DNA of 64,000 nt from Brachionus plicatilis (lineage: Eukaryota; Rotifera; Eurotatoria; Ploima; Brachionidae). The position numbers were made by a program, and so were the translations under genes. Location of the stretch: contig QEOQ01000697.1 in the NCBI GenBank assembly GCA_010279815.1, positions 29,708 to 93,707 on the forward strand. Direction: 5' to 3'. The notes under the pieces were generated by a model, which did no database searches, was not told the origin of the DNA, and saw only the letters and a program-made list of their open reading frames with translations. Each line of letters begins with the position of its first letter. The stretch's first letter is position 1. Of this stretch, positions 1 through 8,830 are shown piece after piece.

Positions 1-449
1 TAAAAAAACTTTCCAAAACTTAATGTTATTAAGTAATTTTATCGATTTTTTATTCTTTTAAATAATTTTATTTTGCTTTCAAAATTATTTATCTAATTTT
101 ATTTAAAAACTAAATAAGGAATTTTCAAATTGAAGTTTCGAAAAACAAAGTCTTCTATCATACATTTTCGAATTTAATCATACTCACTGACTTAAGCTCT
201 CTAATCTCAAATTGCTACTGCTAATTTAAGATAACTATGAAGAACACTTTAATAATAACAAAAGTTGTTCATAAAGTCATAACTTTTCTTGAAATAATTT
301 TTCAATATCAAACTTTTGAAATAAAAAAACCATGTCAAGTAATTATTAAATTTTTTTAAAACAGCTTCAGGGAAATATTCAAATATTAGTCTATTTCGAC
401 TTTATCGCAGGACATGCTGAGAGACTTTTTTTCTGATACATGCTATATT
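1..449. other. AT-rich non-genic stretch
   Basis: No coding frame with recognisable content and no clear repeat unit is visible. The DNA is dominated by A/T homopolymer runs. Confidence 0.6.
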
Positions 450-451
450 TG

Positions 452-520
452 TGAGGAGTTGTGAAGTTCATTGCAATTCGATCGTTTCAATTCAGAAAAA
501 ATTGAATAAATTTTTTACTA
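452..520 (+). repeat. Dispersed repeat copy 1, left flank of Tc1
   Basis: This AT-rich segment contains GAGGAGTTGTGAAGTTC and TTTCAATTCAG followed by TTGAATAAATTTTTTACTA. It recurs in inverted orientation at 2402-2487 and again at 3479-3580. Copies 1 and 2 bracket the Tc1 element, so they may be the ends of an older element into which Tc1 jumped, or two independent dispersed copies. Confidence 0.6.
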
Positions 521-1017
521 TAGAATGTTGCAAAAGATTAGAAATTTTTTTATTTGTTAACACAAAGATTGTTTTATTTATAAAGAAAGTCGGGAAAATA
601 AGAAAAAAGCGGCTTTTTTAAAAAATTTTTATCTGTCATCAATTCAAAAACATAAAACCTAAAAAAAAATCAGTGAAAAAAAATTACAGAAATACTATAA
701 AAAAGAAAAAAGCTATACAATTATTAAAAAAAAATCGCTTCAAAAGTTTAGAAATTTTTGCAATTTAATATTTGAAATGACCGCCTTAGGTCCTATAACA
801 AGCTATAACTCTTTATGGCATTGATTCAATCAATTTTTGTATGTACTCACTCGGAATCTGTAACTACTCTTAGTGTAAAACCTCTTTCAAATGCTCTTAA
901 CAGAGGTTACTTTAGTGATTACCATTTTGGAATCAATATATGACCATAAGTTCTCGATTGGGTTGAGATCTGATGAACGGGCATACCATAAAAGAACCTC
1001 AATGTTCTGTTCTTTGA

Positions 1018-1056
1018 ATCAGCACATACCGCTCACTGTGAGCGGTATGTGCTGAT
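1018..1056. repeat. Perfect 39-nt palindrome (19-bp arms)
   Basis: Arms 1018-1036 and 1038-1056 are perfect reverse complements around one central base; the core arm reads AGCACATACCGCTCAC. It lies inside the Tc1 transposase pseudogene, between the second and third catalytic blocks, and breaks the reading frame there. Confidence 0.85.
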
Positions 1057-1368
1057 GCCCCCATCTTGTTGAAAAACCAAAGGATCATTTGGTTCAAATA
1101 GGAGTTAAACAGATGGTAAAAGATTGTTTTCCAAGGTGTTAATGTAGACAAATTGATTAATTCGTCTTGTATAAATGTTGAATAAACCAGTGCCTTTGAA
1201 GGAAATGCATACCCAGATACCAGCTGATCCTCAACCGTTTTGTAACCTTGGTATACAGAACTTCGGGTGAAATTTTTAATTTTTAAACCTTTTTACTATT
1301 ATTCTTGATTTACGATTAAAGACCTCAAAATTGCACTCGTCACTGAAAATAACTCTGGACCAATCATT

Positions 1369-1712
1369 AGTAGTAGTAGTAGTAAGGGGTAGGCTACAAG
1401 TCACGATTTGCATGCAGGATGATGCAAAACGCGATGGGTGACGACACCCTGTGTGGTAGCCACTTGCCGTTTTGTCAAGCTTGCTTTTGAAGTCGTTGGT
1501 ACTTATGGCGGTGATGATGGAGTCGTTAAGATCGTTCCAGTCATTGACAATTCGGTTGCAGAAAAAGTTATGTCGTTGATTACAGTTCTTCACCAATTCT
1601 CGTTTCAATCTCGCTCTCCTATTGCCTCTTGGCGCAGAAATGGAAGTCGGTGCGGCAAATTCAACATGCTCTATTCCTTTTGCAATTTTAAACTGCTGTA
1701 TCAAATAAACTG
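1369..1712 (-). mobile_element. 5'-truncated non-LTR retrotransposon 3' end inside Tc1
   Basis: The minus-strand frame reads LIQQFKIAKGIEHVEF, then FFCNRIVNDWNDLNDSI, then FKSKLDK. This is the typical C-terminal end of CR1/L2-like LINE ORF2 proteins downstream of the RT. The insert ends in a short (TAC/TAG)n tail at 1369-1386, a common LINE 3' terminus. It is 5'-truncated and lies in the same orientation and frame as the flanking Tc1 coding sequence, so a single 146-codon frame runs from LINE into Tc1. Confidence 0.7.
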
Positions 1713-2401
1713 TCAAATTAAGTCTTTTTTGTCTATCTTTTATTTTAAGAAGCGGTTTTCTGACCGCTGTAAGAGACTCTAAACCTTTTTTTGGATAATT
1801 CTCAATATAGTATACTTATTTATCCTAACCCCTTGAGTCTTAAAGGTCTACCAGAACGGCTTCGATCAGAGACAGAACCAGTCTCTTCATATCGTTTCTC
1901 AGTTGAAGAGTATTTAAATTAAGCAGTTTAGGAGCACAATTTACTCAAAATTAGAAAATATTTAAGAACTAATCATAAAGGTGTGAAAAAAGATAGTAAT
2001 TATTGTTAAAACTTTTGCACTGACTATAATATTTTAATTTTTAGAGAAAATTTTTTTAAAAAATAATTATATTTTTATGCCGAGGGTGATATATCAAATT
2101 TAAGAGAAAAAAAATTCAAATATTTTTAAAATTCAATATAAAAAAAAATTTACATAAATAAAATAATAAATTTCTAAAATTTTGCAACATACTGTATAAG
2201 GAATAATTTTTTCTGTAAAATGCTTAATGTTTAAGCAACTTTGTTTAATTCGAAAATATATGTCTGCAAAATCTCTGTAATGTACCTGTACAGTTGATTA
2301 GAATACTTTTTAATGGCTAGCAAAATGCAGAAAATTGCCGAAAATTGAAGAGTTTTTTGCAGACCTATTTTACTGCATTAAGAAAATTCGCTTTTAATTA
2401 A

Positions 2402-2487
2402 GCATTTTATAGAACTTAATGTTTTTTAGTAAAAAAGTTATTCAAGTTTTTCTGAATTGAAACGAACTTCACAACTCCTATTTGTGA
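2402..2487 (-). repeat. Dispersed repeat copy 2, right flank of Tc1
   Basis: Inverted relative to the copy at 452-520. It shares TTTCAATTCAGAAAAA and, on its distal side, a block ending AAAATGCTTAATT that also occurs in the copy at 3479-3580. Confidence 0.55.
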
Positions 2488-3478
2488 TTAAATAGATCAA
2501 GGCTCTCAGAAGATAATCTTAACTATTAAATGTGATATTGAGTTACGGAAAATTATTCTTTTTACTTTTTAATTTTTTTACCTAAAAGAGATATTTTAGT
2601 TCTCTAAAATGCTTAATTTCTAGCAAATTTACTTATTGCGATTTTTATTAAAATCATCTCATATTATTTTTATCCCAAAAAAATTATCCCGGTTTTTTTT
2701 ACCAGAAAATTTAAAATAAGAAATTTTTAAGACAATTATAATTTATTTAATATAAAAAAAAATTCATTATATAATAAAAATTTTAATTCATTAGAAAAAT
2801 TCATTACTCCTAATAATTAGGATTACTTGAATATCTGTCCAAAAATCCAAATATTTCTCAGTTCTAATTTTGCTGATCAAACTTGCTTTGGCTGATTCGC
2901 GATCAATTTTTGATACACGTTGTTTATTGATGCCATTTTCGCCCATAAGCTCTTTGCTTCATTTTCGATATCCGAATCTGTCAAACCTTATATTCTCTCA
3001 GCGACTGCTCTTTCAAAACTTTTCAACATAATGTTTTAAATCATTTGAGTCTTTGGAAATCTTTTTCTTTGTTTTGACTGTTCTTGAACAATTTAAGCTT
3101 TTTTGACTCGTTCATAATCTAAGCAAGTAAAATAAAAAGAAATGTGAAACATGAAGTTTTAGCTACACATATAAATAAAAGAAAAATTCCTGGCATTTTT
3201 CAACTTTTCAACAGAAAAATTCCTAGCATTCTTTTTTTTTTTTCAACTTACATGATTACATGATTTGATGTAAATTTTGGTTAATTTTTGCAAAAATTTA
3301 GTAGTTCTTGTAAGCAATGGTAAGATGTTGTAATAAAATTAACAATTTTAAATTTTAAATCATCTTTTAGATTTTGAGTGTGAGAATGTTTAAGCTTACG
3401 TAAAATTACACAAATTTTTGAAAGAACCATGTAAAATAAAAGCACTGTATTTTCGGATAAAACAATTTTCTTAAAATT

Positions 3479-3580
3479 AAGCATTTAACAGAACTAAATC
3501 GTCTATTTTAGTAAAAAAATTATTCAAGTTTTTTTCTGAATTGAAACGATCGAATTGAAAAAAACTTTACAACCCCGACT
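3479..3580 (-). repeat. Dispersed repeat copy 3
   Basis: Same family and orientation as 2402-2487, including AATTCGATCGTTTCAATTC on the minus strand. It has no flanking transposon that I can identify. Confidence 0.5.
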
Positions 3581-3999
3581 AAATAATAATAAATAATAAA
3601 TACTAATATTTTTGATCTAAGTCTGCTTTTTTAATTAAAGAAAATTTTTTTTTTGAGATAATTTTTTTTGAAAAAATGCTCAAAATTGAAATTCATTAAA
3701 AATTGTAAACAATTATTTTTTTATTAATTATAAATGAAGAAAAAATTTTTAAAAAATAATTTATATTTATTATCTTTTGAAAAGAACTTTCTGATTATTT
3801 TTTTTTTAGTTCTATGCAAAATTTTTTTCTTGTTTTCTAAATTTACGCCCAAAAAAAATAATTAATATAAAATAATATGAATTTTTTCAATAAGTAGCTT
3901 TCTATCTATCTATGTCTATGTTCCGCCTCTGGTAAATTCGGAATGAACTCAAAATTTTCGGATGATGATTTACCGCATATTTTTAGATTGACCGGGAAA

Positions 4000-4440
4000 A
4001 ACCCTACAATTATACAACGAAAGAATGAAACATTACAAGTGGTATAATGAAAGACATAATTGGGCCGACAAAGATCGAATAAACTAAAGTAGTTTATAGC
4101 GATAAGTCTTACTTTGGGAAATTTGAAATTTTAGTACGAAAATTGAAAACGTTGTAATCTTTTTTTCTAATAGAGAAAAAATGGTTCTGTAAACAGTACA
4201 ATATTGTACAAATTTTTAGAAACGAAATCTTAAATCAAACAGAAAAATATTTCAATCTTTGGTTCCCCAAGAGTTCAGAAGGACAGATCCACTCGGTTTA
4301 TGAAAATACATATTTATGAAGGAGTGGGCTAATGGCCAATATATGCAGTAAGAATGGGTTAATGTGTTTAAATCGAAACTCTAACCATCAGTTCATATTT
4401 TTATCGAGCTTTACCAAGAGTGGATTTTCAAACAGTACTG
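4000..4440 (+). mobile_element. Decayed Tc1/mariner-like transposase fragment
   Basis: In fragmented plus-strand frames one reads HNWADKDRIN, then SKVVYSDKSYFGKFE, matching the first-Asp block of Tc1/mariner transposases. Further on come YEGVG and a degraded FQ..-type block near 4430. Stops and frameshifts occur throughout. I could not identify the terminal repeats, so the limits are approximate. Confidence 0.5.
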
Positions 4441-5015
4441 CTCATCATATTTTAGCCTGAAAAAAAAATATTAATTATTTGATTCTTTTTCTTTACATTT
4501 TTAAGCCATTTTCAATTTTTTTTTCTGAAACTCGAATAGATTTAAAATAAAAAATTTTAAAACATCTGAAACTTTATGGCAAATACTTTTTTATCACAAA
4601 TTTAACCTCAAATGTAAAAATTTACTATATAAATAAATTTTAGCGTCTAATACTGTGTTGCTGGGATAAAAATACTTTATATATCCATTTTTATTGTGTT
4701 TTATAAAAATTTTAAATAAAATTTTCATTGATAAAAAATGCGTTGAAAATGTGCGATGGTTGAGATATATTTTATTCTAGAAATATTTGGAGAAATTCTT
4801 GCAATGTCGCAAAAATTAAGTATTTCAAACATAGATTATTTAGTTTTAGAAAATTTTAAGAAAAAAAAATAAAATTCTTTTACTTTACTTTACTTTTACT
4901 TTTACTAATTCTAAATAAAAATTTTTGATCTTTTGACTGTTGAAAAAGGCAATAATCTAACTAGCTAAAAGTTTTTTTTTTTTAAATATTTAAGTTGGTT
5001 TGATTTAATTTTATA
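4441..5015. other. Non-genic AT-rich spacer
   Basis: No gene seen. It contains a short TTTACTTTTACTT microsatellite-like run near 4880-4910. Confidence 0.5.
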
Positions 5016-5179
5016 CAGTCAATCCTCGGTATAACGAACTACTTGGGCGGAAAATTTGGTATTCGTTATATCGAAATTCCCATATAAAATGATATGGACA
5101 AAAAAAATTTTAAACCAAATTTTATTGATTAAAAAAACTAAAATAAAAATGCGAAAAAAAAACAAGTTAAAAATGTCAT

Positions 5180-5335
5180 CGATCGCATGATCTTTGATTA
5201 GATCTGGAAGAACGTTATTAATCCAGTTTTGAATTCTCGTTTGATCTACAAGTCCAACTTCACCATTTTTAGTTTTTGTTGTAATACCATTTCTCTGTTT
5301 GAAATGACAAAGCCACCCGTTACGGTGTGGGATTC
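5180..5335 (-). pseudogene. pogo/Tigger transposase remnant (CENP-B-type HTH/DDE_1)
   Basis: The minus-strand frame reads GWLCHFKQRNGITTK, then EVGLVDQTRIQNWINNVLP, then KDHAIDDIFN. This matches the end of the CENP-B/Tc5-type DNA-binding domain and the approach to the first catalytic block of Tigger-like transposases (W..FK.R.GI...W....P.L...Y...DIFNADE). Directly after DIFN the sequence jumps to the terminal repeat region, so the DDE core has been lost. Confidence 0.65.
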
Positions 5336-6338
5336 GTAATAAATCTAGTATCGAAGCTTCTTTGATACTCTGAAACAAGTCTTTTAGTCAATGGAACTGA
5401 ATAATCAAAAGCATTACGAAGGTAATCTTCTTAGAATAATGATTCAGAGGAGGTTCTGAGAGGAAGTTTTAAAATGCATTTAACAGCAGTATTTTGAATA
5501 ACTTGTAACTTTTGTAAACCTGATTCGATGAATGATTTAAGACATGGAAAATTATAATCCAGAATTGAGCCAATAAGTGCCTAGTTAGTGTATTGTGGTT
5601 GAGCTTCCAATTTTTTGAAGACAAAATTTTTATTATATTGAGTCTATTCATACATTTAGTCTTTACTTCTTTAATTTGCTTATCAAAGCAAAGACTTTCA
5701 TCAAAGTACAGACCAAGAAATATATTAGTTTTAGAATAGGGAATAATTTTGTTGAATAACTGAAGTCTAAAGGTATTATTAGATTTCTTATTTTTTGTGA
5801 AAATTGTGTAGCCACATTTATTTGGGCACATTTTCATCTTCCATTTGCATAGCCATGGCTCTATTTCTTTTAAGTAGTTATTTATTTCTCTTTCAATTCT
5901 TCATGTGTTTTTAAATATGAAGAAAGTAATCAGATCATCAGCAAACAAGAGTGAGTATTTTTTGTTCGAAATATCAGCTTTGAAAACATCATTAATAAAA
6001 ATGCTAAAGAGTAAGGGGCTTATTACTGAGCCTTGTGGAACGCCTGCCCTAATTGGAAATGAATTCGATATGAAGTTATTAATTTTTACCTTGAAAGATC
6101 TGTGATACTAGAATGATCGTATCCAGAGGATAAGATAGTCAGGTATTTGAGATTTAATTAGTTTATAGAAGAGACCTTCATGCCAGACCTTATCAAATGC
6201 CTTAGAAATATCAAAAAAGAGACCACACACCTTTTTAGATCTGCAAAAAGACTCAGATATTTTTTGAATCAAAAAGATAAGGTTGTCTGCAGTCTTCCTT
6301 AATCGTCTAAAGCCAGATTGTTCATTTGCTAATATTTT

Positions 6339-6490
6339 GATTATGGTTAAGATTGTCAGAATCAAAAATGTCAGAGTAAAATTGTCAGAAATAAAAAAGT
6401 CAGAAAAAAAATTGTCAGAAAAAAAAAAAGTCAGAAAAAAAATTGTCAGAAAAAAAAAAAGTCAGAAAAAAAATTGTCAGGTCTGACAAT
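6339..6490 (+). repeat. Left TIR of MULE, (GTCAGA)-spaced array
   Basis: GTCAGA recurs about ten times at 10-15 nt spacing, separated by A-rich spacers (AATTGTCAGAAAAAAAA, AAAGTCAGAAAAAA). The right TIR at 8334-8479 is its near-perfect inverted copy over the first 80 or so bases. A short inner dyad (TTGTCAGGTCTGACAA) closes the left array near 6474-6489. Confidence 0.8.
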
Positions 6491-6602
6491 TTTATCATAG
6501 AGATAGCGATAATTTTTTTATTGGTTAATTTTTTTGAAGAAATATAATAAATGAAAAAAAAGATCACAAAAATTATTATTTAAAAAAATCAGAAATAAAA
6601 TA

Positions 6603-8333
6603 TTAATTTAAGTCGAAATTAATTTCATTTTTTGTAAAAACATAATTATCAATTAATGTATAAGAAAATAAAGTAAGAGATTTATTTTGAATTATAAAAT
6701 TGAACTCATCTCTAATTTTTTTTTGATCAAAAATTAATTTACCAGGATCAATATCCATTGCTAGAGCCAATGCATAACCAAGCGCAAACAAGCCACAGTC
6801 AACCGACCCATTTTGTTTAGAGACTGGAATATGATTAATTTTGATAAATCTAGACCCACCATTTATTCTTTTTAGTACATTTTTAATAGTGTTTAAATAG
6901 TAACCGGGATTATTTAAACTATCGTAAATGTACCAATTATTTGAACAAGCAGGCTCACTTGGATTATAATTTGAAATGACGACCCAGTGATTTTTAGCAT
7001 GAGCAACTTGGATAAAAAGTGATTCATCAAGTACATCAGGATTAAAAGGAGGACCCTCAATCGAAAAATAATCAGGCATAAACAAACCATTTGAACCATA
7101 TTTTTTAAATATAAGGTTTTGAAATTCTGTTATATGCAAATTATTTAATTCTTGGTTTTTATCGAGCTTTAAAAGATCTAGAGAAATAGGAACCCGCTCA
7201 AAGTCAGTAAAAGATCTAGCTTCTAAAAAATATATTTCTCCTGATTCATCAGATTTGAATTTTTTAGGGTTTACAGGAACTAACTCTAATGGTTGTGGTC
7301 TATCTAAATGAAGCTGTGTATATGATGCCAAAGCAGTTACTAAATTTTGTGGAACTGGTTGACTCTGGATTAAAAATCGTAAATAGAATTGCATTTGACT
7401 TTTTAATATAGTAAATTGTTCTTTAGTGAATGAAGATGAATAGTCAGCTGTTCGTTTAATCACTAAATTTGTAAAATCAACTCGCTCCAAAAAATTTTCA
7501 TTTTCAAAAGGGCATTCAAATACTATTTTTCTCCTTCGTTTTTGTCCGACTTTATCAATATTTTCTTCATTCTCATGATCCTCGCTATATTTCAATGTAT
7601 TAATACCATAAGGGTCTATGATATGTGCTGTCAATTTATCAAAATATTGTGCAAAAGGTAACACATTTTCATTGTATTGTTCCTTTAATAAAATAAATAT
7701 TTTATCTTTATTCTTGTTTTTTGACAACTGTTTAGGATGCTCAATTGGATTACGCTCTAATACCGAAAAGTCATTATATACCTGAGTAGCTGATTTTTTT
7801 ATCATATTAATAAAAGTTAAAACATTATTTGTTTTTGCCGAAGGTAATGATGACAATTTAGAATGGTAACCTTCAAGATGATTGTTTGTCCTTGGCCCAG
7901 AATTATCAAAGTGATTCCAAGCAGATCCATATTTTCCTTTAAGCCAATTTTTCACAAAATAATTTATAAATTTTAAAATATCTTCATCTAATGTAATGGG
8001 AATATTATCTAATATTATATCCCAACCTGCTTTTACATCCTTAAGTGGGACAAGAGCTAGTGCACTGAATCTTCGTATCCAAAATTTAAATTCATAATTT
8101 TCATTATAGAGGGTCCTTTTATTACATTTTTCGAAAAGATACCTTATTAAAGCTTGGTTAAAATGAAACCAGCAGCCATAAATTTTGGCATTTTCAAAAG
8201 TGATGCTTATTGCCTGAATCAGGGCTAACTCAAAATCCGTGAGTGTTTCCTGTACGTTAAGCGTATAATTATTGCTCACTAAAATTTCCTTTACGCTTGT
8301 AAAAGCTTGGTTTGACATTTTTATTTCTGACAA
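6603..8333 (-). CDS. MULE transposase C-terminal half fused to Ulp1-like cysteine protease (576 aa)
   Basis: Intact frame. Residues about 30-160 match the second half of FLYWCH-type MULE transposases: LTDFELAL (second catalytic Asp, D33), GCWFHFNQALIRY (the C..H motif, residues 53-65), and NNHLEGYHSKL (catalytic Glu, E154). The first catalytic Asp and any zinc finger are absent, because the ORF starts inside the TIR repeat. Residues about 260-360 are Lys/Arg-rich (GQKRRRKIV), then unassigned. Residues about 400-540 form a Ulp1/C48-type peptidase: HWVVISN (H449), YIYDSLN (D471), and KQNGSVDCGLFALG (Q507, C513), giving a complete His-Asp-Gln-Cys set. By analogy, Ulp1 domains cleave SUMO or related conjugates. 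Protease activity is plausible; DDE transposition by this protein alone is not. It is probably a deletion derivative of a longer MULE. Confidence 0.75.
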   Translation of the reverse strand: MSEIKMSNQAFTSVKEILVSNNYTLNVQETLTDFELALIQAISITFENAKIYGCWFHFNQALIRYLFEKCNKRTLYNENYEFKFWIRRFSALALVPLKDVKAGWDIILDNIPITLDEDILKFINYFVKNWLKGKYGSAWNHFDNSGPRTNNHLEGYHSKLSSLPSAKTNNVLTFINMIKKSATQVYNDFSVLERNPIEHPKQLSKNKNKDKIFILLKEQYNENVLPFAQYFDKLTAHIIDPYGINTLKYSEDHENEENIDKVGQKRRRKIVFECPFENENFLERVDFTNLVIKRTADYSSSFTKEQFTILKSQMQFYLRFLIQSQPVPQNLVTALASYTQLHLDRPQPLELVPVNPKKFKSDESGEIYFLEARSFTDFERVPISLDLLKLDKNQELNNLHITEFQNLIFKKYGSNGLFMPDYFSIEGPPFNPDVLDESLFIQVAHAKNHWVVISNYNPSEPACSNNWYIYDSLNNPGYYLNTIKNVLKRINGGSRFIKINHIPVSKQNGSVDCGLFALGYALALAMDIDPGKLIFDQKKIRDEFNFIIQNKSLTLFSYTLIDNYVFTKNEINFDLN

Positions 8334-8479
8334 TTTTGTTTTTTTTTACATTCTGACTTTTTTTTTTTCTGACAATTTTTTTTCTGACTTTTTTTTTTCC
8401 TGACAATTTTTTTTCTGACTTTTTTATTTCTGACATTTTTACTCTGACATTTTTGATTCTGACAATCTTAACCATCTCC
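8334..8479 (-). repeat. Right TIR of MULE
   Basis: Read on the minus strand it starts GGTTAAGATTGTCAGAATC and continues as spaced GTCAGA units, up to the start codon of the 576-aa ORF at 8333. That start codon is itself part of an ATGTCAGAAAT unit. Confidence 0.8.
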
Positions 8480-8830
8480 AATATTTTATTATTTTCAACA
8501 TAAAAATAAAGTCTGTTGTAAACTATTCTTTCCAGTAATTTTCCAAAACAACTTGTAACACTTATTGGACGATAGTTATTAGGGTCGGGAGGAAAATCTT
8601 TTTTTTTTAAATCATAGAAATTTTGACGATCTTCGAAGCTTCAGGGAAAAAATCATGTTTTAAGTAATTGTCAAGTATTTATTTACTTTTTTTTTATCAT
8701 CAAGGTGCTAATTAACGGATGTCATTTTTTTAAAATTCGTTATATAAAGGTTTTTTTCTTAAGAAAAGTATTACTCGTTTTTTTTTTATTTGTTCGTTAT
8801 ATGGGGGTTCGTTATACGTAGGATCTACTG

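Larger units (their letters stand above)
781..1920 (-). pseudogene. Tc1-type transposase pseudogene (interrupted)
   Basis: On the minus strand, near 1885-1860, there is a helix-turn-helix tail of the form ETGSVSDRSRSGRP. It is followed at about 1790-1715 by GLESLTAVRKPLL and KIKDRQKRL, the usual Tc1 linker. The frame is then interrupted by LINE sequence. The catalytic core resumes at 1365 with DWSRVIFSDECNF (first Asp), then FQQDG near 1080 (second Asp), and SSDLNPIENLW near 960, which carries the third acidic residue of the DDE triad. Several stops and frameshifts separate these blocks, so no active transposase can be made. The order and spacing of the motifs make the family assignment secure. 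Confidence 0.8.
521..2194 (-). mobile_element. Tc1/mariner-superfamily transposon, inactive, with LINE insertion
   Basis: The ends are imperfect inverted repeats: 521-544 reads TAGAATGTTGCAAAAG, and the complement of 2194-2171 reads CAGTATGTTGCAAAAT, with about 20 of 24 positions matching. A TA dinucleotide lies immediately outside each end (519-520 and 2195-2196), as expected for Tc1/mariner target duplication. Inside is a decayed minus-strand Tc1 transposase. A LINE 3' end in the same orientation interrupts it at 1369-1712. Confidence 0.75.
2195..3990. other. Non-genic AT-rich region
   Basis: Apart from the repeat copies at 2402-2487 and 3479-3580, no gene is visible. A low-quality minus-strand stretch around 2850-3120 has some coding-like composition but many stops and no recognisable domain. 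Open frames in this interval are short and compositionally random. Confidence 0.5.
6339..8479 (-). mobile_element. Mutator-like (MULE) element with long repeat-built TIRs
   Basis: The element has about 140-bp terminal inverted repeats that both start with GGTTAAGATTGTCAGAATC, and is flanked by AATATTTT at 6331-6338 and 8480-8487 (8 bp, possibly 9 with one mismatch). This target duplication falls in the LINE RT frame, where KIL is read on both sides, which confirms a clean insertion. The length is about 2.14 kb. The cargo is one 576-codon minus-strand ORF with MULE and Ulp1 domains. Confidence 0.8.
5336..8700 (-). pseudogene. Non-LTR retrotransposon (LINE) reverse transcriptase, split by MULE
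   Basis: On the minus strand the RT motifs occur in order. Upstream of the MULE (8700-8480): HDFFPEASKIVKI and DPNNYRPISVTSCFGKLLER. Downstream of it (6338-5336): ILANEQSGFRR, then LFFDISKAFDKVWH, then AGVPQGSVISPLLFSIFIND, then a YSLLFADD box (the FADD form of the YxDD catalytic motif), then the C-terminal part with FLGLYFDESLCF and NIIKILSSKNWKL. Stops and frameshifts near 6105 and between 5905 and 5840 make it non-functional. The 5' part, including any endonuclease, is absent. Confidence 0.8.
5016..8830 (-). mobile_element. pogo/Tigger-like element hosting nested insertions
   Basis: The left end (5016) reads CAGTCAATCCTCGGTATAAC and the complement of the right end (8830) reads CAGTAGATCCTACGTATAAC. 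Both continue into further TAACGAA-rich subterminal sequence. TA lies just outside both ends (5014-5015 and 8831-8832). A minus-strand transposase remnant sits near the left end. The remaining 3.4 kb is a LINE which is itself interrupted by a MULE, giving three nested layers. Confidence 0.8.

Noticed and set aside
3281..3484. 67-codon minus-strand ORF
   Set aside because: Composition follows the AT-rich background and part of it overlaps a dispersed repeat.
5905..6105. Plus-strand 66-codon ORF
   Set aside because: It is the antisense of the LINE RT PQG-FADD region.
6339..6490. Regularly spaced GTCAGA array resembling CRISPR
   Set aside because: Units are 6 bp with A-rich, variable-length spacers, and the array is mirrored at the other end of a transposon; this is a eukaryotic TIR.
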